DNA of 64,000 nt, from the NCBI RefSeq assembly GCF_950295315.1, contig NC_080177.1, forward strand, positions 80,449,935 to 80,513,934. Reading direction: 5' to 3'. Of the stretch, positions 9,944 to 21,895 are shown piece by piece; the stretch's first letter is position 1; each line of letters begins with the position of its first letter. Under the pieces are notes generated by a model. It was not told the origin of the DNA. It searched no databases and saw only the letters and a program-made list of their open reading frames with translations. Position numbers and translations under genes: made by a program. The stretch is from Erinaceus europaeus (lineage: Eukaryota > Chordata > Mammalia > Eulipotyphla > Erinaceidae).

Positions 9944-10519
9944 AATTGGCCTCAAACATATCTCAACAGCTAGGGAGGGGCCTCCAGGTGTGCTCCCAGT
10001 GTTTGCGTCCAGAGCACCTGGTCAGGTAGTACTGCAAAAAAGGCCACTGAGCCTGACAGGGCAGGTGGCAGACTGAGGTGCAGGTGTAGCATGTCAGGCT
10101 GAGAGGGTGGTGTGGGCATAGGCTGGTGGGACCAATCTCTCTCCTCCATTGACACAAAACTATAGGCCTTGGGGAAGGAAAGCAGAAGTGAGGAGGCTTG
10201 GGGAGCTAGTTCCCTTCTTGCTATTGGTGAGGTGTTCCTAGAGCTTGGGTTTAGAACACACAAATAAGAGCAGAAGGGAGAACACAAAGCAGAACTTGGA
10301 CTGGACTCGATGTATTGCACCAAAGTAAAAGACTCTGGGGTAGGAGAGAGGGCTCAGGTCCTGGAACTTGATGACAGAGGAAGACGGGGCGGGGTAGGGG
10401 GGTGTAGATTGTTATGTGGAAAACTGAGAAATGTTACACATGTACAAACTACTGTATTTTACTGATGACTGTAAAACATTAGTTCCCCCCCCCCCATAAA
10501 GGGAAAAAGAAAAAAAAAA
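9944..10519 (+). mobile_element. Truncated L1 tail inserted in element R
   Basis: Ends with the L1 3' UTR (CACCAAAGTAAAAGACTCTG, then AAACATTAGTTCCCC and poly(A)). The target duplication TTCTCCCTTTGG lies at 9932-9943 and 10520-10531. The first 300 bases do not resemble the other L1 tails and may be a different UTR version. Confidence 0.8.
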
Positions 10520-11060
10520 TTCTCCCTTTGGGATCACAGACCAAAATTCTTTTTGGAGTGCAGAAGCAAAGAATTCTGACTTCTATAATTGCTTCTCCAC
10601 TGGATATGGACATTGGCAGGTATGATCCATATGCCCAGCCTGTTTCTGTCTTTCCCTAGTGGGGTAGAGCTCTAAAGAGATAAGGTTCTGGGACACATTG
10701 GTGGGGTCGTCTGCCCAGTGAAGTCAGGATGGGGTCACAGTAGTATCTGGGACTTGGTGGCTAAAAGACAGTGAGAAAGAAAGCGGGAACAATTGTTTAA
10801 TAAACGGGCACCAAAGAATAGAAATAGAACCACTGAGAATAGGGACCTTGGGTAGAAAGAAGCTAGGATGTCTATTTTTAGGTATGTTCCTAGGATCCCA
10901 GGACTTTATTAATCTCTGCTTAAGCTTAATAGATAACATGAAGGTCAACTAGAAATATTCTCTGGGCAGATGGTGTCACAGTGGAGAGTAGGACTTGAAA
11001 TCTTGGTTAGGGCAGGAGAAAGGCAGGAGAATAGCTCCTAAACTTGGAAGGAAAAAAGCA

Positions 11061-11121
<61 letters not shown>

Positions 11122-11122
11122 A
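11061..11122. repeat. (TG)n(AG)n microsatellite
   Basis: About 11 TG units followed by about 20 AG units inside element R. Confidence 0.95.
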
Positions 11123-11794
11123 GATAATGAACTGTTTACCCCATCAATCTGACCCAGGGCCCATGTCTATTTATATTCAGCACAGGAGCCTGTACAACTT
11201 CTGAGTCCCTGTCAGCCTGAGCTCACAGTCCATGGTCACAGCTGGGGACAGTTTAATCTTCACTCATTTCAGGACCAGTCTTCCTCGAGTGGCAGAGTAG
11301 GATGACCCAGAAGTCCCTACCTTTGCCAGTTTGTAGTGAGGATAATGTCCTGAAGAGCCCCACAGAAGAGCGAATGAGGAGATTCCTGATGGAAGTGATC
11401 AGTGATTATAAAGAGAAAGATCTGTTAGAGGTCTAAGCTCATAATATCTTTGAGAGAATTCAAGGATTCCCCGACTAGGAGGACCCCAGGCGATGAGGTC
11501 TGACCCATATTGTTCACACTGGAGTCCATCAGGCCTCAATCCTTTCCAGCATGATCACCCTATAACTACTATGCTAGAGGTCTCCACAGAAAGCACCATT
11601 AAAGACTTCCTGCAGAGTAGTGTTTAAGAAACTACTGCAAATCATCACCACTTGGTCCTCATCCATTGATTGGCACAAAGACAAACCACTCAATCCAACA
11701 AGTTTTACTGCGTCTCTGCTATGTGCCAAGTACCACATATAGCTGCTGGATTCAACGAGAACAATGGCAGTGGACATCAAGAAGCTGGGGGTGG

Positions 11795-11965
11795 GGGGCG
11801 CTGGTGAAATAGTTCACTTGGACAGTGTGCTGCTTTGCCATGTGTGAGACTCATGTGTGAGACCCATTGAAAGAAAGTTTGGTGCTGTAGTCTCTTTCAC
11901 TCTGTCTGCCTCTCTGCATTCTCTGTCTCTCTCTCTAAAATAATGCTAACAATTCAAGAATAAAA
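11795..11965 (+). mobile_element. SINE-E
   Basis: AGTTCACTTGGACAGTGTGC, TTTGCCATGTGTGAGAC, then a CT-rich body and TCTCTCTCTAAAATAATG end. Confidence 0.7.
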
Positions 11966-12944
11966 AGAAGCTTCAAATAGGACAACAGATGTTAAACAAC
12001 TAATTATCACTAACTAATTCATTACTTACGAGTGTCCATAGTACTGCAGAAATGGCCAGCATGTTTGAGGTGTTATTAACAAAAATAGGTGCCTAACTCA
12101 GTTGAGAGGGTCAACTTTACAGAAGGAAGTTACCTTTAAACTGTCAACTTACGTTTAAGTTTAAGCTAGGCAAAGAGCAAGGCAGAGGGCATTTGGGGCA
12201 TAGAAAACAGCAAGCACAAAAGCACTGAGCTAGAAGGAAACGTGAAGATCAGTTTACCACTTGCTGAATCATACTTATCCTCTTAACTCAGGAAAAACCA
12301 TCATTGCCATTCACGCTTTGGGCCCAATGAACTCATTGTAATAGGCTTTCACACTTCTAAGTCATTTTATATATAATTTACAGAAGTAGGAATAAAGGGA
12401 TAGTGATTCAGAGATTGTAAACCTAACAACTTGCTCCCAACACTTAAAATGGCAAATGTTATCTGGGCGTGGCTTGGCGAGGTAGTTGTGGCTCTAGGTC
12501 TCAACTAAGATTGCAGCCAGTGCCAGATTCACAGGAACGCCACCTGCAGGAGCATGAAACCTCACACTTGGTGAATACTCCACTGTTGCTGTCTTGAAAT
12601 GTTTAAGACTTTCTAAACAGAGTCCCGTCTGTTTTTGTTTTGTACTAAACCCACAAATTAGCTTAGCTGGTCCTGATGGCTCTCAGTCTACCAACCAGCA
12701 TTTGTATCATCACAGCACACTACATTGTTAATTCAGATGTAATTGACTTGCCATTGATTTATAGTACTGCAGAATTTAGGAGTCCCACTTTATTTACATC
12801 AGCATGTATGGACAAGCTGTTTCAACCTGTAGCCAGACTTCTAGTGTCATTTCACAGTCAAAGTGACCTCTTTGCCCTTTCCTGTGGGTTGCTCCCATTA
12901 GGTTTAAAACACTGTCACGCCTTTGAAACAGTAACACTGCTGGG
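11966..12944. other. Intergenic, no recognised feature
   Basis: AT-rich sequence. The part from about 12440 to 12660 has the look of an old interspersed repeat, but I cannot name it. Confidence 0.4.
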
Positions 12945-13083
12945 TTGGGGAGACAGCATAATGGCTATGCAAAAAAGACTTTCAAGCCTGAGGCACCAGA
13001 GGTCCAGCTTCAGTCCCCAGCATCACCATAAACCAGAGCTGAGCAATGCTCTGGTTTAATAGTTAATTAGTTAAAAATAATAA
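12945..13083 (+). mobile_element. SINE-C
   Basis: GACAGCATAATGGCTATGC head and CCAGAGCTGAGCAATGCTC body with an AT-rich tail. Confidence 0.85.
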
Positions 13084-13171
13084 CACCAGTACCTCTTTAC
13101 AGTGATCTTCTGATTGATGTCAGAACCTTTCCCTCTATCTGTTTTCTTCTCCTTGTCGCTAGAGATGGAAA
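13084..13171. other. Short unique spacer
   Basis: Nothing recognised between two SINE-C copies. Confidence 0.4.
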
Positions 13172-13338
13172 ATGGAGGGCTGAGGAGACAGCATAATGGC
13201 TATGTAAAAGATTCTCATGCCTGCGGCTCTAAGATCTCAGGTTCAATCCCAAGCACCACCATAAACCAGAACTGAGAAGTGTTCTAGTCTTTCTCTGCAC
13301 CTTTCACTAATATAAAATAAATAAAATATTTAAAAGAC
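13172..13338 (+). mobile_element. SINE-C, longer form
   Basis: GACAGCATAATGGCTATG head, GGTTCAATCCC B box, extra CTTTCTCTGCACC segment before AAATAAATAAAAT. Confidence 0.85.
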
Positions 13339-13648
13339 GGGAGCTTCACTTTCCAGTTACATCTATAATAAAAGCTGAAAGCAAACAACAAAAGTGGTAG
13401 TTTCCGTCTTCTTTCATATCATTTTGAAAAGTAATGCAATCACGTAGGCGATAACTTGCGTAAAACTAAAGGATAATAGGACAGGATTCATGGCACTGCT
13501 GCATCGCCCTTCAATTAATTCTACCACTCTTTAGTGTCCTTATTATTTTAGTCTTTTTCAACATAGTTCAGAATTACTGATGAATAATGATGAAATTATC
13601 CTCAGGTTAACAAAATAATTATTTCAAGGCAAAGGGGGGGGATAATAC
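13339..13648. other. Intergenic, no recognised feature
   Basis: AT-rich unique sequence. Confidence 0.4.
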
Positions 13649-13658
13649 TCCTAAGATT

Positions 13659-13892
13659 AAAAGGGGGGCAGGATGTGGTGTACCTGGTTGAGCGCACATG
13701 TTACAATGTGTAAGGACCCAGGGTTCATTCCCCAGGTCCCCACCTGCAGGGGGAAAGCTTTGCAAGTGGTGAAGCAGGGCTGCAGGTGTCTCTCTGTCTC
13801 TTTCCCTCTCTGTCACCCCCTTCCCTCCCGATTTATGACTGTCTCTGTCCAGTAAATAAATAAATAAATAAATAAATATAATTTTAAAATAT
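13659..13892 (+). mobile_element. SINE-B
   Basis: GTACCTGGTTGAGCGCACAT head and AGTAAATAAATAAATA tail. Near-perfect target duplication TCCTAAGATT / TCCCAAGATT at 13649-13658 and 13893-13902. Confidence 0.9.
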
Positions 13893-13902
13893 TCCCAAGA
13901 TT

Positions 13903-14755
13903 TCACAAGTTATCTCACATTTACAAACAAGCTTCTAGTGTATCTATATCATAGTTGCAAGAGATAATGAGTTTTACTCTATCTTTGATGGAAAAAAAGA
14001 AGTAAATTTTACTGTTGTGATTTGGAAATCATCTAAGAAGGAATAAAGAAATAACAACCTTTACATAAATTGGGGATGAACCCTAAAATTAAGCCCTATG
14101 ACTCCTGGTTGATAGTAAGATCTGGTAGATTTGGAGAAAGTGTCTGCATTGACAAGACCTGAAGACAACACTGTTCGTATTCAGCCCAGAAATTGCTCAT
14201 AGTGTCTAATCTCAGGGTACCTCCTCTCTCAGGCTTCCTTAACTCTCTGCCAGCCCCTCCCATGCCAGTATGGGGGCATTTCTGGAGAGCAGTCCAGAAG
14301 GAGGGAAAAGACTTTCCCGGGAATCTTGCATCTATTTCCACGTAGACATGCAGACTAGCCTCAGTCATGCAGTCCATGGCTCCTCCAACATACGCTAAGA
14401 ACCACCAATGACCCAGCAATACCCTTGTAGGACGTCCGGTCTCATTAGTTTGCTATCTCCCTCCCTCCTTGTGTCAACTTACTGCTTCTGTAACAAATTA
14501 CAACACAAAGAAGCATGAAACAACCCAAGTGAATTTTCCTACAGTTAATGAAGGTCAGAAGTCCACAATGAGCACCAGCAAGCTAAAATCAAGGTGTCAC
14601 GTGGCTGTGTTCCTTCTGGGGTCTCTACGGAAATGCCTGCTTTGTTTTTCTCTAAAGGATGCCTCCGTCCTCATCCTCATCCTCCCTCCATCTTGAATGC
14701 AGGCAGTACAACGTCTTCCAGCCTCTCTCCAACTCTTTTTTCACTTTTTCCCTGT
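13903..14755. other. Intergenic, no recognised feature
   Basis: Unique-looking. A 107-codon minus-strand frame at 14096-14419 resembles nothing I know and is probably chance. Confidence 0.45.
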
Positions 14756-15020
14756 TCTTTTTTCTATTTTATTTTTTATTTTCCCTTTTGCTGTCCTTGT
14801 TGTTTTATTGTTGTTGCATTACTGTTGTTATTGATGTCATCGTTGTTGGATAGGACAGAGAGAAATGGAGAGAGGAGGGGAAGACAGAGAGGGGAGAGAA
14901 AGAGAGACACCTGCAGACCTGCTTCACCTATGAAGCGACTCCCCTTCAGATGGGGAGCCGGGGGCTCGAACCGGGATCCTTACGCCGGTCCCTGCCATGC
15001 CGCTGAGCTACCACCTGACA
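14756..15020 (-). mobile_element. SINE-A, minus strand
   Basis: TTTATTTTCCCTTTTGCTGT tail side, GGCTCGAACCGGGATCC and a head with a short deletion near 14990. Confidence 0.85.
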
Positions 15021-15420
15021 CACTACTCCTCTGTTCTTATAATTGCACTGAACTCCCTCAGAATAATCTATCTCAAAGCACTGAATTGAACTAATAACTA
15101 CTATACAAAGTGTAAAACACATTCCCAGGTTTCAGGGACTAAGATGTGGATATCGTGGACTGGGAAGTGTAGTATCCGGCATACGACATCTCCCCGCCCC
15201 TTACGGCCCCTTCTGATTCCCTCTCACCTCTTCTTCAACTGCAATCCACTGACTTGGACCACCAGGATCACTTGAAAGGTATCCAGTACTGTGGTTTCCT
15301 TCCTCCTGTGTGTGTTTCTGAAATCCTGTGCCTCTGCTTCTGTATCTAAATGAAAACTAAACAACCTTCAACCTGGGAGAAGTGAAATGGTGTATGTACA
15401 AGGTTCCAGATTTTTTTTAA
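15021..15420. other. Intergenic, no recognised feature
   Basis: Unique-looking sequence. Confidence 0.4.
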
Positions 15421-15586
15421 AAATTGTTTGTTTCTTGGTCATGCTCATTAGGATGGTTATTTTTCAAACAAATAAATTGCAACTGTTGACAAGGATGTGA
15501 AGAAATCAGAATCTTTGTGCACTACTGGTGAGAACGTAAAATGATGCATTTCCTACAAAAGGCGATATGAAGGTGCCTCACAATGA

Positions 15587-15749
15587 TTTTTTTAAGTATT
15601 TTTTATTAATTTATTCTTCTAATGAGAGAGAAAGAGACACCAGAGCACTGCTCAGCTCTCATTTATGGTTGTTCTGGGGACTGAACCTGGAACTCAGAGC
15701 CTCAGGGATGAAAGTCTATTGCATAACTATTATGCTGCCTCTCCAGCCC
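15587..15749 (-). mobile_element. SINE-C, minus strand, inside L1
   Basis: T-rich start, AGAGCACTGCTCAGCTCTC and GCATAACTATTATGCTGCC. Confidence 0.85.
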
Positions 15750-15785
15750 TTCTCAAAATGTTAAACATAGAATCACTGTGTGCAG

Positions 15786-16297
15786 GCCCTTTGGCATATA
15801 ACTAAAATATGCCTACTAGCTATCTACAAAATGAGGACCGCCCCCCAACTCTTCATCTGCACTATTCCAGCCTTTAGGTCCATGATTGTTCAATAATTTG
15901 TTTGGCTTTGTATGTTAACTTTCTTTTCAGCCACTAGGTTCCAGATGCCAGCATGATGCCAACCAGACTTCCCTGGACAGACAACCCCACCAATGTGTCC
16001 TGGAGCTCCGCTTCCCCAGAGATCCACCCTACTAGGGAAAGAGAGAGGCAGACTGGAAGTATGGATCCACCTGTCAACGCCCATGTTCAGTGAGGAAGCC
16101 ATTACAGAAGCCTGGCCGTCTACCTTCTGCAACCCACAATGACCTTGGGTCCATGCTCCCAGAGGGATAAAGAATAGGAAAGCTATCAGGGGAGGGGTGG
16201 GGATAAGGAGTTCTGGTGGTAGGAACTTGGTGGAGTTGTACCCCTCTTATCCTATGGTTTTGTAAATGTTTCCTTTTTATAAATTTAAAAAAAAATT
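15786..16297 (+). mobile_element. Element R 3' half, inside L1
   Basis: CACCAATGTGTCCTGGA, CCCATGTTCAGTGAGGAAGC and a GTTTTGTAAATGTTTCC...poly(A) end. The L1 on the left (AATCACTGTGTG) and right (AATTACTGTGTG) is duplicated with decay, consistent with an old target duplication. Confidence 0.8.
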
Positions 16298-16655
16298 ACT
16301 GTGTGAGCCGCGTTGGCCATATACCCAAAAGAAATGAAAATGGGAACTTGAAGAAATATTTACACACCTATAAGAGCCAAAAGTTGGAAATAGTCCAAGG
16401 GTGATTAATGAATAGGCAAGCTCTCAATATACACACAAAGGAATATTGTACAGCTCCAGAAGGGAAGGAGATTCTGACATATCCTACAATGTGGATAAAT
16501 TTTGAAGACATTGTGCTAAGTGAAAAAAATCAGACCTAAAGGACAAAAATGCATGATTCCACTTATATGAGGAAACTGGAATAGTCAAATTCATAGACAT
16601 AAAAAATAAAATGGTGATTGCCAGAAACTAGAATAAAGGGGTAGTGGAAAGTTAA

Positions 16656-16800
16656 TTTTTAAAGAGATTGATTTATGAAAGAGGGAGAAAGAACCAGAGA
16701 ATCACTGGTAAGTAGGATGCCAGGGGCATCAAACTCAGGAACCTCACACTTGAAAGTCCAATGTTTTAACCACCACATCACTTCACAGACTAAAGGAGTT
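16656..16800 (-). mobile_element. SINE-D-like, minus strand
   Basis: GAGGGAGAAAGAACCAGAG, ATGCCAGGGGCATC, CTCAGGAACCTCACACTTG: decayed reverse of family D. Confidence 0.55.
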
Positions 16801-16814
16801 ACTCTTTAAGGGGT

Positions 16815-17125
16815 ATGTTTTTTGTTTGTTTGTTTTGTTTGCCACCAGGTTTATTGCTGGGGCTTGGTGCCAGCACTATGAATCCACCACTCCCGACAGC
16901 CATATTTTCCCTTTTTATTCATTCATTTATTTTTTAATTGGATAGGACAGAGAGAAATTGAGAGAGGAGGGAGAGGTAGAGAGGGCAAGAGACAGATAGA
17001 CACCTGCAGACCTGCTTCATCCCTTCTGAAGCATTTCCCCTGCAGGCAGAGAACAGAGGCTTGAACCCTGGTTTTTGTGCATGGTAATATGTCCACTTAG
17101 CCAGGTGCACCACTGCCCAGCCCCG
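16815..17125 (-). mobile_element. SINE-F, minus strand
   Basis: Starts with the 3' module in reverse (GCCACCAGGTTTATTGCTGG, ATGAATCCACCACTCC), then the GGATAGGACAGAGAGAAATT body and a CAGGTGCACCACTGCCCAG head. Confidence 0.85.
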
Positions 17126-19507
17126 AGAACATGTATTTTCAACTTGGGAAGATGAAAACATTTTGAAGATGAATAATGGCAATGGTTGCACACAATGTGA
17201 GTCTACTTAGTACCCTTGGACTTACATACCTGACAGATGCTAAAATTGCCAATTAGACGGCTGGGGAAAGAGCGTAACTGGTAGAGCATCAAATGTTCAA
17301 GCCCGAAATCCCCAGTCTGACTGAAGTGGTGCTCTGCATTCTCTCTCCTCTCCGTCTCGTGTCTTTTCTTTACATATGTCTAGCTGCCCTTGTCTACAGC
17401 AGAGTTTGTCCTGCGGTCCTGGACACTAAGTCATTTCTGCATGTTTACAGGTTCTAGAAAATTCTAGTATCTAACATTCCAGACAAGACAGTGGATGGGG
17501 AGTTGGGTTGGGGGCAGGATCTTTCCCTTTGCAAATACATTCCTTCACACCACAGGTGCTACAAATAGCAAGCTTTCTTCATTGTCTTCACACAGAAATT
17601 AGTTCCTTAAATTGAATCCACTTCTGAAGGTGCTCAAAGCATAGAAAGGCCTGAGGAGCCACGGTTCTAAAGGCTACGACTCTGCTCGCTAATGGAGGTA
17701 ACCATCCAAGCTCCCTGCAGACTGAAGGGTCCAATCCCTCTCCCCCAGAAGGGCTCAGTCTCCCCAACCAGCAGCTCCTGCCCACACTGTTGTACTCATT
17801 CACATAAAGGGCCCGTTGAAGAGTCCTCTGAAAACAGACCTAAAAAGGGCTTTGTCTACATAAAACCAAACACAATTCTCCTGCCTCAGCCCTGAACTGA
17901 TTAAAAGCTGGAGTCATTCATTTTGTTTTGAGAAGTGCCAGGTTTTTGTGCTCAGCCTTCCCCCCTTCCCCACCCCCATCACTGTTTCCAGCTGTTGAGG
18001 TACATCAGTGTGAAAGACCACACACCAGCAGGCCCAGCAGTGGCGCAGAGGCCTGGCGGAGATTAAACCCCAGGCAGGCGGGTGGCAGGTCCCCGTGCAG
18101 AAGAGGAGCTGAGTGTGCAGGAGGGAGTTCAAGGAGAGAACCCTCCAAATCATCGCTGAACCCCACTCACCCCAGCCAGCCCTCACACCTCGACCCTGTC
18201 CTTCCCTCCACTAAGAGGGGAGGTCCAAGACAAGTCCACGGTGAGGAACACGGCCAAACATGCTCTCCTGTAGACTCTTTAGTCTCTTAACTGAGCTAAA
18301 TGTACTTGCCACGCAGCAAGCCTTCAGGGGGGTGGAGCGGGGATCCAGCATCAGAGGGAGAACCAAAAGGAGACGTCATTTGGGGCTTCTTCTTAGCTCC
18401 TCTGGCCAGTGGGGTCACCTGGCACCATTTGGCCCCAGCCTGGCCATCTGCTTCACTTTGTAAGCAAAGGAACTGCAGTCAGGACTAACGGGCAGATAAG
18501 ATGCGGGATTAAGGCTACTCCCTTTGTCCCATACAGGACAGTCAGCAGGACTGTGTGGGCTTGTTCACACGTTTATGCTTCCTCACTAGACAGTGCGTCA
18601 GAAGGGCAGTTCTGGAGACCCAGGAGCCTGCACAGTACCCAGCACCGAGGAGAGACACCTGCAAGACGGACAGCAGAAGAGGGTCACGGAGCCTCCCAGT
18701 GTGAGGGTCCCCCTTCCAAAACCTTCTCTTCCCCATTACCTATTGTCTCTGCATGGGGCGGGGGGGACAGCTGGAAGCATCTAAATTCTTGAGCCATTTA
18801 TCTCACAGCAAGTTCTGAAGCGCCTGAGATGTCCACATAGCAAGTTGGGTGCTGGCCTCTTATCTGCCCTTTATTTGCCTCCAGTACCCTGGGTACTCAT
18901 CAGCTAAGGTGGAGTGTGGAGGAGTGTGGAGAACACAAGGAGTTTTCTCACATGAGGTCACCAGAGATGTCTCTCTGCTTCAGTGAGCCCCTCCTCCTTC
19001 TCACCCCACCTGCCAAGTGACCCCCACCAGCAGTTGTTAAGAGAAATGGAACAGAGGAGGGAGGAAACACTTGAGGGAAGCAGTCAGAGTTTCTGGAGGC
19101 TTTCAGACCAAAATCAGGCTGGGGCTCAGGGTCACACAGACCCTGTGCACCCTCCCAGGCCTGTGCACCCTCTCCGTGGGGCTCACCCTACCTCCCTACC
19201 GCCCCCACGCCACCCTAACACAGTAATGAAAAATTCATGTTAAAAGCTTCCCATGCGATCTGATTTTCAACGCTTTAATTGGATTAATAGAAACAGAGGC
19301 TGCAGTGAGCCCAGGGACGTCCCTCCCTCAGGCACCCTCCCTACTTCCAGCAGTCCTCTCCTCCCCCCTTTTCCACAGATTCAGCTCTCTGCCCAAAACT
19401 CTTTGCTTTTCCTCACCTCTCTCCGTCTGTTCTCATATCCAAATATCCCTTTTCCATCTGCCTTTTGGCTTAGTTCCCCAAAACCTCTTCCACTCTTTGC
19501 CCAAAAA
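17126..19507. other. Repeat-poor intergenic block
   Basis: About 2.4 kb with only a weak tRNA-SINE remnant (about 17260-17370). GC-moderate; TTTAATTGGATTAATAG at about 19274 holds homeodomain-type TAAT cores. In a window this SINE-dense, such a gap may reflect constraint, but no alignment is available. Confidence 0.45.
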
Positions 19508-19598
19508 TTTTGCAGCTTGTGAAGCTTCCCCTTCTGCAGGTGGGGAAGCTTGGACCCAGGTTCTTGCGTACGGTAATGTGCACCACTGCCAGGCTGCA
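19508..19598 (-). mobile_element. SINE-B fragment, minus strand
   Basis: Only the head half remains: GTGAAGCTTCCCCTTCTGC, GGTGGGGAAGCTTGGACCC, TAATGTGCACCACTGCC. Confidence 0.65.
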
Positions 19599-20321
19599 GA
19601 GCCTTTGCTGTGACTGCATCAGCTGTGTTTCAGCTCTCTGTATATCTGGTTATAACGTACTATTTATACAGACTATGCACATAACATAAAAATGTCAAGA
19701 CTAAAATGAACATGAACCAATATGTTTACCTCTTATTAAACATGATGTCTTCAACTACCAGATCTTTTTGCTGGTATGTGGAATATAGAGAACTGAACTT
19801 CATAAACTTTCAAAAAAGGTAACCAAACTGTCACTAAGTCTGAATGTTGTGGGCAGGAGATGGGGAGGAGGCTTCATCGAACTTTGGTGGTGGGTACAGT
19901 GTAAAACTATACCCCCATAATCTTCTGATCTAGTAAACCATTATGAAATCTAATATAAAACATTAACAAAAAAAATTTTTAAATAACTATGATGATGCCT
20001 GTTCACCCTTCACTGGCATTTCAAGGCATGATACTTCTAATGAGAGTTAACACAAATCTTTATATTTCAAGTAGACATTGACATAGTTTCCATTTTTTTT
20101 TGTCACAAACTTCTTGCCAGGTTATAATTTTTACCTCATGGCATAGCTGGAAAAGGGAGCACATAAGAAAAAAGTAGAGAAGCGTGACTTCAACCTTTGT
20201 TTTGTTTTGTACATATAACACAATATTACATTGTTATTTTACAGCATTATATTGTTATATTACAATATACACTTGTTTCACTACTTGTTTTACACTTGTA
20301 AAAAAAAAACACAGTGTTTTG
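19599..20321 (+). other. AT-rich region with old L1/R-like 3' UTR remnant
   Basis: About 19780-19985 contains TTTGGTGGTGGGTACAGTG and ATCTAGTAAACCATTATG, resembling the 3' ends of R and old L1 UTRs. The rest is unrecognised AT-rich sequence. Confidence 0.45.
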
Positions 20322-20462
20322 GGCAGAGGGGATAGCATAATGGTTATGCAAAGGGACTCTCATGCCCGAAGCTCTAAAATCCCAGGTTCAATCCCCCTCC
20401 CCCCCCCCATACCACCAGTATCCATAGCTGAACAGTGCACTGGGAGAAAACAAAAAAAACCT
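20322..20462 (+). mobile_element. SINE-C
   Basis: GATAGCATAATGGTTATGC is perfect; a C-run expansion follows the B box. Confidence 0.85.
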
Positions 20463-20499
20463 CAGACTTCTGCAAGAAATTGCCTATTTACTTTCCTTT

Positions 20500-20632
20500 T
20501 AAACTTTTATTAACATATGAGAAAAAGAGAGAATCAGAGCATCACTCTGGCACATGCAGTGCTGGGGGTTGAACTGGGGACTTCACGTTCACAAGTCAGA
20601 CACTCTAATCACTACACCACCTTCCAGGCTTC
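20500..20632 (-). mobile_element. SINE-D-like, minus strand
   Basis: CACATGCAGTGCTGGGGGTT, GAACTGGGGACTTCACG, CACTACACCACCTTCCAGGC. Confidence 0.6.
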
Positions 20633-20763
20633 TCTCATTTATTTTTCAAGAGCATATAATTAGTTAAACCTAAGCAGTATATCTTGTAAATGAATACAGA
20701 CAACATAAATATTGCAAAACCAATGAAGTTGAGATTTAGATAATTCCAAGGTCTACATTCAAC

Positions 20764-21053
20764 TTTTTTTTTGCCTCCACTGTTATCACTGGGGTTCAGT
20801 GCTGGCACTATGAATCCACTGTTCTTGGTGGCCATTTTTTTCATTTTATTGAATAGGACAGAGAGAAACTGAGAGAGGAGGGAGAGAGACAGAGAGGGAA
20901 AGAGAAAGACAGATACCTGCAGACCTGCTTGATCGCTTATGAAGCTGCCCCCTCCGGGTGAGGAGCTGGGGGCTTGAAGTCAGATCCTTGGGTGCGTCTT
21001 TGCACTTAGTACTATGTGTGTGTAACTGGGTGCACCACCACCAACTTTCTACA
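20764..21053 (-). mobile_element. SINE-F, minus strand
   Basis: TTGCCTCCACTGTTATCACT, ATGAATCCACTGTTCTTGG, then GAATAGGACAGAGAGAAACT and a GTGCACCACCACCAACTT head. Confidence 0.85.
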
Positions 21054-21895
21054 TGTTCATGTAGGCTTACGTATCTACACAGGCACTCAGTGTAAGAGGA
21101 GTCAAAGTAAATGAGTAGATAAATAACTGCAGTGGGGAAAACGAACATGTTCCAGGAAAGTCCTAAGTTCAGACATGAGCTGACAAATTAATAGCCCGGG
21201 AGGAGGCGAACATCTTTGCCTGCAAGCAAGACCAGCACTTGGTGACTGATGAACAGAAACTGATGAGACTGAAAAAGCAGACTCAGACTTCTCTGGTCCA
21301 CACTCCCCTACTTGGAGACCTTTAAGGAGACCACCTCTACTCTGATCTCAAACAGAAACTTGTTCTGGTTTGACTTCTTGTTAAGGTGACAATGACCCAA
21401 ATACCATTTGGGGATCTTCTGCACCAGCTATCCAAGCTCGAGGAAATAAACTCAGTGAGGAATTGGTGGTCTTTCTGTATCTAATAAGTGACGGTGTGAT
21501 TGGTAACCAAATGCAAGTTTAAAAAGCAAAGGAGTAGAAGGATAGCATCGATAAACAGCATTTGGGCTGAACACTCCCCGTCAGAGTTTGGGGAGAGTAT
21601 TGCAAAATGAAAATCAACATTGCCTTACATCACTTCTCCTCACAGTGCCACCAGAACTCGGTTCTGCTACATCCGACTTACAGGGCTCAGAATTCAGATG
21701 GTAGAGATGGTAATGACTGATGTTTGCTGTACACATACTCTCTGAAAATTCTACTAGGGACTTATTGGTGGTTGATGAGATTATAAAATCACAGGATACA
21801 GTGCACCACCATAACCACCACCAAAGCAGCTTTCCGCTACTTCCCACCGATAACTCTCACTAAGTCTCAGAGACAGTTTGCAATCTGACCACTAG
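21054..21895. other. Intergenic, no recognised feature
   Basis: Unique-looking. TGTGATTGGTAACC and AAATAAACTC near 21450-21510 could suggest a decayed LTR, but the case is weak. Confidence 0.4.

Larger units (their letters stand above)
9696..11575 (-). mobile_element. Element R, minus strand, split by an L1
   Basis: Parts 9696-9943 and 10520-11575 are antisense R: GGACACATTGGTGGGGTCG near 10692, TCCCCGACTAGGAGGACCCC near 11470. One of the longer copies. It is interrupted by an L1 tail and carries a TG/AG microsatellite. Confidence 0.7.
15421..16655 (+). mobile_element. Old L1 3' part, split by two insertions
   Basis: Segments 15421-15586, 15750-15785 and 16298-16655 read as the decayed end of L1 ORF2 and its 3' UTR (ACAAGGATGTGAAGAAATCA, CCCAAAAGAAATGAAAATGG, CATGATTCCACTTATATGAG). 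Many stops: an ancient copy that served as a target for a SINE-C and an R element. Confidence 0.75.

Noticed and set aside
21190..21870. Decayed LTR suggested by AATAAAC and GATTGG motifs
   Set aside because: No TG...CA ends or target duplication could be found.
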